Origin: Gigaspora rosea
Taxonomy: Eukaryota; Glomeromycota; Glomeromycetes; Diversisporales; Gigasporaceae
Length of the DNA stretch: 64,000 nt
Reading direction: 5' to 3'
NCBI GenBank assembly: GCA_003550325.1
Contig: QKWP01001988.1
Coordinates: 31,218-95,217, forward strand
The notes beneath the pieces are model-generated. The model saw only the letters and a program-made list of their open reading frames with translations, made no database searches and had not been told where the DNA came from. The position numbers were made by a program, and so were the translations under genes. This document shows, piece by piece, positions 56,480 through 64,000 of this stretch (position 1 is the stretch's first letter; each line of letters starts with the position of its first letter).

Positions 56480-56787
56480 ACTTAACGGTAAAAAGGAAAC
56501 CAAATAAACAACACAAGTAGATGTTTTATGTTAAGACATAAAGGTTAGAAACGAAATAGGAAATATATCTCATTAATGCGCACAATTGCATCGTATTCAT
56601 CGATTTTATGTATACATTTTTTTCATTTCACATTAATTAACTTAAAAAAGAAATCAAATAAACAACAAAAATAGATGTTTTATGTTAAGACGTTAAGGTT
56701 AGAAGCGAAATAGGAATACATCTCCTTAATATGCACAATTGCATCGTATTCATCGTCTTTATGTATTCGTTGTTTCATTTTTACATT
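56480..56787. repeat. Tandem duplication, period about 158 bp
   Basis: Two head-to-tail copies (56480-56638 and 56639-56787) share TAGATGTTTTATGTTAAGAC, GCACAATTGCATCGTATTCA and AATAAACAACA. They differ by roughly one base in ten. Confidence 0.85.
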
Positions 56788-57065
56788 ATTTTCTCACTCG
56801 AACAAATAAATGAATAAAAGCATGCATTTATAAAGCTTATATTTCAAGTTAATTAAATATTCCGTTATTCATTAATATTAATTCACCAATATGTAATTGG
56901 ATGGCTTAAAGCATTATCAACAGTAAGTATACATTATTGGGGAATAATGGTAATCAAATGAGCACGTGCCACTCTGTAGCACGTGAAGCCAATCAATCAT
57001 TGGTATTCGCCATAATGGTATTATCTGATCATGATTCGTAGGGAGTTATCAGTTAAATATCAGCA

Positions 57066-57898
57066 AATCAAAATTATGTATGGTATCATAGTGAAGTCTA
57101 TTATGACAGATTTTTAAGTGATTGTCGATTGATAAACTATAAACTAATATACGTAATGATCGATAAGTATTTTTATATATAAAACTTATATATAAAGCTA
57201 GGTCACACTTTTTTAGATGCACCGACTACGATTTTTCTTTTCTGCCGGAAATTTCAATATAAATCGACTCTTTCTTATTACGACTATAAAGTAATAGAAT
57301 CTTTTTTTAAAAAATATTTATGGGAAAATTTTTTTTTTCTCAAAACGATTTTAATTTTATACTTTATTTGGTTTGCTGAGCGAATTTTTAAATGAATTGG
57401 TAAATTTTTCCTTTATTAAAATGCAAATTTCGTTCTATTGTTCAGTTCTTTAAAACTTGCTATTAATTTTCTCAAAATTTCATATTGGAATTATGTGCCG
57501 TTAAAGCTGTGCATCTAATTAAATCCAGAAACATGGGTATATATAGGTCAAATAAACAGCGATTTCACTTAAAAAATGCACGTTTTAAAAAACATCAAAA
57601 AAAATGCAAGCGAATCGGCAAAAAACACCACTTCAAGAACTAAATTTACAGCAATTTGGGCCTGAAGTCGCCTCAAATATTTTCAATAATTTATTAAATT
57701 AAAATGTCATTTTTACATCAATATTAATTAATTATTTACATCAATATTAATTAATTATTTTTAACTGTATTAGCGTAGCATTAGTTGTAGCGGCATTGTA
57801 ATTAATAAATTAATAGGTGATCATCATGGTTGCACAAAAACTTAAAAAAATCTTTGATAATAGATTTTTATATGATACCATACATAATTTTGTTTTAC
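57066..57898. mobile_element. Inverted repeat pair 725 bp apart, possible worn TIR element
   Basis: CAAAATTATGTATGGTATCA then TCTATTATGACAGATTTTTA (57066-57119) is matched in inverse at 57843-57898. A direct TTTACATCAATATTAATTAA repeat lies at 57710-57760. Outer GATCATGA words suggest the element may extend to about 57000-57960, but no TSD was found. Confidence 0.5.
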
Positions 57899-58553
57899 AT
57901 AGTGCGCCGCACACCCCAGTAACACATGAAAAAAATAATTTCATGATCATATGAGTTTACCGGATAATGACAACTTTTTAAACTTTTTTTGATAAATCAT
58001 TTATGCAGATTCTCAGTCAGATGATTTAATAAGAATTAATGATGTATGTGGTGCGAAATAACCTCAATATTAACAGTTAATAGTATTACACAAGTCTTAT
58101 TCCTGCTTAAACCTATTGAATTCGACCTACTTAATTGATCCCAGTCGCCGCAATGCAAAGAAATAAAAGAAATAACAAATTGAGTTAATTTATTATTATC
58201 TATCCGTGTTTGTGCATTAGTAAGGATAATGCAAACCGTAAACTGTATTTATATAAGAATTCTCCCACGAATTTTTACCACTGACAACGAATGTGATATT
58301 AATAATTTATACTTTTAATGTATAAAAAAAAAAATCCAAAGTAGAGCCCATTCATAATTCAATAGAATTTTATATGCCTGAATAATATCAAATCCTTAAT
58401 TTAGTGATTAAACTTTCTAAAAAAAAAAAAAAAGTACTATTTAAGATTAATTTTCTCGTTATAATTTTTTTAACGGAATGTTAAACATATAGTGATAGTG
58501 TTTAACATTATCCAATTGTTTTTAGTTGATGTTGATGTTATGAAGATTTTAAA
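57899..58553. other. Upstream region of the membrane-protein gene
   Basis: AT-rich with A-runs near 58330 and 58420. A CCAATTGTTTTTAG at 58511-58524 resembles a 3' splice site, so an upstream non-coding or short coding exon is possible. No other feature was seen. Confidence 0.4.
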
Positions 58554-59516
58554 ATGGGTGCTGGATATCTTTTGCAAAACTTGCAAACGCCTGCTCCTCA
58601 ATATGTTTTAGGTTGTCTGCCTGTTATAGTAACAGTAGGTGTTGCTCCAGATAGTGGTTGTGTGAGAAAATTACTATGGATAATGCGATGTCTTGGTTGT
58701 CCATTCACAGGATTATTTTATCATTGCAATATAATGAATGATGAAAAGACAATGTGTGTATATTGGCTTTCTTCAAACCATTTTATTGAAGAAGATGGTA
58801 ATATATCTTCTCGCAGGCCTGTTGGCCATCATTCAAAGTACGCATTGCTTACTTCCGAACAAATTGAACGTGTAAATGAATGTATAGCAGAAGCTTCCCT
58901 ACTTGATAGATTTTCTTCGATAGTATCAGCTTATTACATACTTGTTGGTATATTTGTAGCAATGTATAGAATGTTGGGCCCTTGTACGCCACAAGATTGG
59001 CCATATTTTCCATTATCATTGACTTGGACATTGCCAGCAATTTATAAAAGAGTATATGGTGGGAAAATAATTGTTAATGATCCAAAAAAAATTTTAAGAA
59101 ATGATATTATACATTTGAAAAAACATAGCGTATGTGATAAAATATATATAGATATTTATGTTATAATCACCGCCTTATTTTCTATATCAATCCCTTGGAT
59201 AACTGTATTATTGGCTTATTTTACTCGACCAATTGGTTTTGGTTGCCGAAGTAAATTTCTCACTGCTATGTGTACAATATGGTCATTTAATAATATTTTT
59301 GCATATTTCTATCACAAGTTTAGAGGTGAAAAAGAAGTTAATGGAAATGTAAAAATTCACTGTTGGTTTTGTTTTTGTGGTATTTTGATTACTATTTTTT
59401 TGATTCTGCTCGCTTTACTATCTCACACTACGTCATGGTGGGTAGTACTGTTCGGAGAAGCATGTAATATTTCAGATGTTTGTAATCAACCAGGTGATAA
59501 TTTGTTACCACACTGA
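58554..59516 (+). CDS. Orphan polytopic membrane protein, 320 residues
   Basis: A single uninterrupted frame starts MGAGYLLQNLQTPAPQYVLG. About five or six hydrophobic segments can be seen: near residues 17-35, 119-141, 150-165, 197-222, 236-256 and 272-297. Between the first and second is a soluble loop with a CLGCPF motif and a charged stretch (EEDGNISSRRP). A conserved-looking PQDWPYFPLSLTWTLPAIYK lies before IVNDPKK. The C-terminus has paired cysteines (GEACNISDVCNQPGDN). No named family was recognised, and function is not inferred. The ATG at 58554 is taken because no in-frame ATG precedes it; a splice-like site lies 30 bp upstream. Codon use is AT-rich as in neighbouring genes. Confidence 0.75.
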   Translation: MGAGYLLQNLQTPAPQYVLGCLPVIVTVGVAPDSGCVRKLLWIMRCLGCPFTGLFYHCNIMNDEKTMCVYWLSSNHFIEEDGNISSRRPVGHHSKYALLTSEQIERVNECIAEASLLDRFSSIVSAYYILVGIFVAMYRMLGPCTPQDWPYFPLSLTWTLPAIYKRVYGGKIIVNDPKKILRNDIIHLKKHSVCDKIYIDIYVIITALFSISIPWITVLLAYFTRPIGFGCRSKFLTAMCTIWSFNNIFAYFYHKFRGEKEVNGNVKIHCWFCFCGILITIFLILLALLSHTTSWWVVLFGEACNISDVCNQPGDNLLPH

Positions 59517-60277
59517 ATGAGCAATTTTCTAGATAGTTACGTACTTAAATACATACACGTAATTGCGCTATAATCGGTTAATTATTGTTCATATTTTAGC
59601 ATACAGTCAACCAAGTTTGGTTCATTTTTTAAGTTTTTTTTTTTATGAATGATGCAAATTTAATGATTAAATATTTATTATGAACGAGTGTTCAATAGAA
59701 TTGAATTTGATAACTAAACAGATAATTAAATGTTATATATTTATTTATTTTAAACTTCTACTTTTTTTTATATACATATGTTTTTCATTATATTCTATTT
59801 GATCTACAATTAAAATATTTGAAGAATTGCTGAAAGTAAATAAAACTTGAATTACAAACTGCAGAATTATTTACTTTACGAATATAGATTAAAAGTGATT
59901 CTGAAATAAATAATTGTATATTAAGTCTTAAAATATGAAATAATTAAATAGTGGTTTCTGCTTGCAACTCTGGATTTGCTTTTAACGTTGTCATTTTTCA
60001 ATCTGTGAATATTACATATTAATAACAATTAATAGAATTGCGCAAAGCTGAAACAAAATCTAAATATATAATAATAAATTAAATAAGCTAATTAAGCAAT
60101 AAATCAGAAAATTTAAATCAGATTTAAGACTCATTTATTTTAGCAAATCCAATTTGATGGTCCAATCTATTGTAAATGCTATATACATTTTTTAAAAAGC
60201 TGATACCAAGGGTCCATTCATTAACTATTACTAAAAGCATTTTAACCATTATTATTAATTATTAATATATATATACA
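59517..60277. other. Downstream AT-rich stretch, no gene
   Basis: No frame, repeat pair or RNA gene could be supported. Confidence 0.45.
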
Positions 60278-60537
60278 TATATGGGGATAAGTCAATAGAA
60301 ATCAAGCAAATTTTTTTTAGTAATTTTTTTTTAAAAGTTTAAATCAAAATAACTTAACAAAAACTTGATCAAATTTGTTAAAAATTTTTTTTAAAAATTA
60401 ATTCTATAAGTTTATGGCATTAATTTAGAAAAAATTTTATCAAATTTGATTAAATCTTTGTTAAGTTATTTCTTTCAAAGTTTCAAAAAAATTTATTATA
60501 AAAAATTTGCTTGATTTCTATTGACTTACCCATATAT
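60278..60537. mobile_element. 260-bp fully palindromic MITE (TATATGGG ends)
   Basis: The left arm has TATGGGGATAAGTCAATAGA then AATCAAGCAAATTTTTT; the right arm is its inverse (GGGTAAGTCAATAGAAATCA on the other strand). Pairing continues inward through AATAACTTAACAAA and ATCAAATTTG, so about 110-bp arms nearly meet. TA-rich flanks suggest insertion at TA, compatible with a Tc1/mariner MITE. Confidence 0.8.
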
Positions 60538-62139
60538 ATTTTTTTACTAACATTTTAATAAAATTATACAAATACGTACCATTATTGGCTTCTGGTTGTT
60601 GATTGTGTATTAAATCGCTATGATCAATCTCCCTTATTTTAACAGTAATATTACTTTAATAAGATGTATCAAAGATTCTATTATTCTCTGTGGAATTAAG
60701 AATTTATTGATAATTTTGGTGTGTATTATCTAATAGCATAATAATCAGTGTATCCTAAAATAATTCTTCTAATACGATCTTTAAATCCCAATGATTTCCC
60801 ATCATAGAAATTAATTGCCTACTGACTAGTACTGTCTCCACGAGCAGTCGTTATATAGGAAAGTTTACTGTAATTTTACTTTTATCGATACTACCAATTG
60901 TTACCGTATAAGGCAAAATAACACTCCTCTGCATGTTAATGAATTGAACTGCACGTTATTTTGAGTACGCGCATGTTGAGAAGGGCGAAATTTGAACTTT
61001 TCTTATAAATTACAACTCTATCTACTTATGCTAACTATAATCAACTAAACTACTCTATCTAAACCCTAATATTGGCAAGGCTTCGATTGAGGCGTGGATA
61101 GACTTGGTTCGAGTAACTAGGGTCTAAATAGAGCTCTAGAATATGTCACGAGATTCTAATATGGAGTCACAGGATTTATACTTAAATATGAATTCACCTA
61201 TCAGGAAGGTATCGGTTTATAATAATAACAGTTTATTCATTTATCTATCGGGGTTTCTAATGATAACACTTCTACTCTAATTTCGAAGGTTATTACTTTA
61301 CAACAGTGGACTCTATCTTTTTAGAAGCTCGAAAGCTTGAGCTCTGAGCTCAAAAGCTGTCTTGCTCTAAAGACAAGGGACATCGTATTTATACTTTTAC
61401 ATTACTGCGCTAATACTACTCTCATACAGGTTTTGCAATTGCTCGAACCATCCAAATGACCGATCTGATATATCTGTCAGATCTGATAGTTCTGACTTAT
61501 CTGATCGATCTGGCATATATAACAGATTGGACAGATCGGACTTGATAGATTAGATTGATCTGGCATATATGACCGATAAACATATGAAGAAGGTAAGATC
61601 TATTTTTAGGACATATTTCACAAAGAGAAGTATATATTTACGAATAATACTAATAATAACTAACTAAAAAAAACTTCTAGGCAGGAGCCCCTCACAATGT
61701 GCATTATTTCAAAATAAAAACTGATTTTCAGAGACAAGTATTTTTAAAATAATGCACCTTGCATAGTGAGACCTAAAAAAAGACCTGTCACACAACAACT
61801 TACCAGTAGATCAGGTGTGCATTAATTCAGAATGTGCATGGGCACTAATTCAAGACACTATATGCTATTTTGGGGGTGCCCAGATTGTGAAATAATGCTC
61901 ATACCCATTATTTCATACCTTTATGGTAATTCACTTTCTATTTTATCCATATTCCTCCCAATTTTTAATAAGAATATTTGATCTGGATACACAAAATCGA
62001 TCATAATATGGGGCCTTTGCAATAGAAAGAGCTGATACTGCCCAAAAATAAAAATCAGGTTTTTGTTATATTCAGATAAATTTTGACATGTGATACATTT
62101 TTCAATTATAAGTGGAAATTGATTTGTATAATAAAAAGA
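60538..62139. other. Gene-free stretch with a GATCTGGCATATAT repeat and a hairpin
   Basis: The part 60930-61440 is less AT-rich than the flanks and contains TATTTATACTTTTAC (61386), so a worn LTR is possible, but no ends were found. At 61461-61580 the words GATCTGATA and GATCTGGCATATAT recur. An inverted pair lies at 61687-61773 (CCTCACAATGTGCATTATTT and AAATAATGCACCTTGCATAG). No gene was recognised. Confidence 0.4.
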
Positions 62140-62503
62140 ATTAATATATTTGTAGCCATAGGCTACATGTAGCCGTAACTAAGATCAGGTGTAACGTAAC
62201 TATCAAATTATAGAAATAATTTTTTTTTATAAAAATAAAACCCCACGATTAATATTAGGGTTAGGGTGAGGCCTGGGATGGGGCAGGGGCATAGTTTATA
62301 CCAAAATTTAGCGAGGATTTTTTTTTGCATAAAAAAAAGTAGTTTTATAGGCAAGTTTTTAGGCTAGAAGCAATTTTAGCAATTTTTTAAAAATTTCTTT
62401 GTTTTTGTTACACAAAGATTGATTTACATGTTACACCTGATCCTGAAATTTAATTGGCTTTATTGATACGGCTACATGTAGCCATGGCTACAAATATATT
62501 AAT
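62140..62503. mobile_element. 364-bp TIR element (TTTGTAGCCA) with telomere-like core
   Basis: The left end is ATTAATATATTTGTAGCCAT then AGGCTACATGTAGCCGTA. The reverse complement of the right end is ATTAATATATTTGTAGCCAT then GGCTACATGTAGCCGTA. Inner arms pair GATCAGGTGTAAC with GTTACACCTGATC. TTAGGGTTAGGGT lies at 62255-62267. The inner word is shared with about 10920. There is no coding capacity. Confidence 0.8.
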
Positions 62504-62764
62504 CCTAATAAAAATTGAGATATTTAAAAAAAATTTCTTGGAAGTTTTGTACATCACGGAATTACCTGATATAATGGACTAATCAAATCACAAAAATTTT
62601 GATTAACCCAGATCAGTCCAATCAAAACAAACGTGATTTTCTCAAAATCATATATAAACCAGTATTGGCCCTAGTAGAGATAATTTAGGAGTTCTGGCAC
62701 AATTTTTGTTACCGATATCAAACTTGCATATAAATTTGCTTTTCTGTCGTCAAATCAATGATTT

Positions 62765-63060
62765 CTATCTAGAACACATTTATTTAGCCAAATTCATATC
62801 AAAACGGATAAATGACGATAGATTTACGCTCATATCATCGCTCAAATGACGAAGGATTTATGTTTGCGTCGTCACAATATATTATTTTTTATATATCTAG
62901 AATGCAATCTTTTGCTCAAATTTATATCAAAAAGATAACAAAATTTACGTTACCTTGCTTGCTATCATTTACGCATCAAAAATCTCAATCAGTATACCAA
63001 TATTTTTGTACATCTAGAACATATTCTTTTAGCTAAATCTATAACAAAAAGGATACCAAT
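62765..63060. repeat. Direct repeat array, period about 120 bp, three units
   Basis: TATCTAGAACACATTTATTT then AGCCAAATTCATATCAAAA begins near 62767, 62897 and 63010 with substitutions. The frame at 62812-63036 spans these repeats and is not considered a gene. Confidence 0.6.
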
Positions 63061-63169
63061 ATTATTTGTTATAGCAGAATTCATTCTAAAGACAATTCTT
63101 CACTACTTACTAGCACAGCTAAATCTAATAAAAATTTATATCTGAGTAAATAAAATTTCAATATATATA

Positions 63170-63300
63170 TGTTAAGTCTAATGAAAAAAGTCTAATAAAA
63201 AATTTAATATATACTAAGTCTAATAAAAAAAGTCTAATAAAAAATTTAATATATACTAAGTCTAATAAAAAATTTATACTAATAACCAAAGTCTAATAAA
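63170..63300. repeat. Tandem repeat AAGTCTAATAAAAAA
   Basis: The 42-bp composite AAGTCTAATAAAAAA, AGTCTAATAAAAAATTTAAT and ATATACT occurs two to three times, with degenerate AAGTCTAATAAAA units at both ends. Confidence 0.85.
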
Positions 63301-63468
63301 ATTTGTGTCAGGTTTTTTACTTATCTAGGATCAATTTTTAAAGCTCTGGCTCGTAATCTATCATAGTACTGAACCACATAATACTCTTTAATATATTGAA
63401 ATAATTAATTAAACAAAAAAATTTATATAAGTATTATATATTAAATCAATTATACCTATAACATATAC

Positions 63469-64000
63469 ATGGCTAGAAAAGATAAGAAAAATCGAACTTG
63501 TGATCGATGTGGACATACATGTGCAACACCACAAATGCTTCGAGTTCATCTTAATAGAAAAAATCCATGTCGACCCAAAATTATTCCTACTACAAACCCA
63601 ATTCCAATTCCACAAATCGAACCAGAAGCAGGTAGACCCGAAGAGTCATTGTTTCGCAATAATCATTTGGATCAAGTCTCTGACTCTTCTACTTCTCAAA
63701 CTAACACAGATGAATATTTATCACGAGAAGAATTTGAGTATCTCAAAGCATTAGGTTTAATAGAAAAAGATGCTGTAATAGATACTAGTATTCACTTTAT
63801 TCAAATAGAGTTAGAGATCCAGAAAGACCCCATGATAATTTTAATTTATTAAGTAATTGGGAAGCTATAGTTCCATCTATAAAAAATCAGAGATATGCAT
63901 TTATTAAACCAATATCTGACCATAAAGAATATAATGAAACACCATATATGCCCCAATTATTAGCAAATGCTAGAGATGAAATTACAAGAGTTCTTAAAAT
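63469..64000 (+). CDS. C2HC zinc-finger protein, 5' part, runs off the window
   Basis: Start ATG at 63469 (MARKDKKNRT). The finger is CDRCGHTCATPQMLRVHLNR then KNPC: Cys-x2-Cys-x11-His with a terminal Cys in place of the second His. A Pro/Ile-rich linker and an acidic, Ser-rich segment (DEYLSREEFEYLKALGL) follow. Near 63802 the frame shifts; protein-like text continues as SNRVRDPERPHDNFNLLSNW then EAIVPSIKNQRYAFIKPISD and on to the edge. Fingers ending RKNPC or similar are known from giant viruses and from mobile elements in fungi; that link is inference. The rest of the gene is outside the window. Confidence 0.55.

Overview
The window is a gene-poor, very AT-rich piece of a fungal nuclear genome. 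The best fit is an arbuscular mycorrhizal fungus (Glomeromycotina, Rhizophagus-like). This is inferred from four things seen together: expanded Sel1-repeat and TPR/tandem-kinase families with the catalytic motif IHGD(L/F)HS, short GT-AG introns of about 60-100 bases, a Kelch-type membrane protein, and a dense layer of decayed DNA transposons. No rRNA, tRNA, CRISPR array or bacterial operon was recognised.

Five genes or near-genes stand out. (1) A TPR / zinc-knuckle / tandem protein kinase gene at 23039-27340 (+), three exons, two one-base lesions. (2) An intact five-exon secreted/anchored Kelch protein, 32748-34396 (-), beside the broken C-terminus of a paralogue (31790-32100). (3) An orphan polytopic membrane protein at 58554-59516 (+). 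(4) A C2HC zinc-finger gene that runs off the right edge (63469 onward). (5) A broken Sel1-repeat gene at 17415-19218 (-). Decayed coding sequence also includes a GH92 alpha-mannosidase relic (51100-52214), a Tc1/IS630-type transposase head (40149-40361), and a long stop-riddled gene (14183-16879).

Most of the rest is mobile DNA, and many elements can be delimited to the base by terminal inverted repeats (TIRs) and target-site duplications (TSDs). These are: a 2.5-kb foldback hAT-like element (7182-9683, TSD ATTAAGAG); hAT-like elements at 16933-17305 (AGTATGAA) and 27622-28749 (ATTCTTGG); a Mutator-like MITE at 20164-20340 (10-bp TSD); two CCCTATAA-ended elements with CTG TSDs (21144-21791, 36236-37948); a MITE inside a kinase intron (26172-26331, GATAAAAT); a TPRT-type insertion with an A-tail and 18-bp TSD (12543-13651); a solo LTR (30991-31604); and a complete LTR retrotransposon (44958-50202). 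The LTR element has no recognisable polymerase. It carries a degenerate gag-like zinc knuckle followed by Sel1/TPR-like repeats, which suggests capture of host repeat-protein sequence.

Two patterns cross families. Short telomere-like (TTAGGG/CCCTAA) tracts lie inside several structurally unrelated TIR elements. Several reading frames are decayed mainly by stop codons at probable Gln, Arg or Trp positions with little loss of frame, as expected from C-to-T change. Coordinates of TIR elements without a stated TSD are approximate by a few bases. All family names come from reading motifs, not from database searches.
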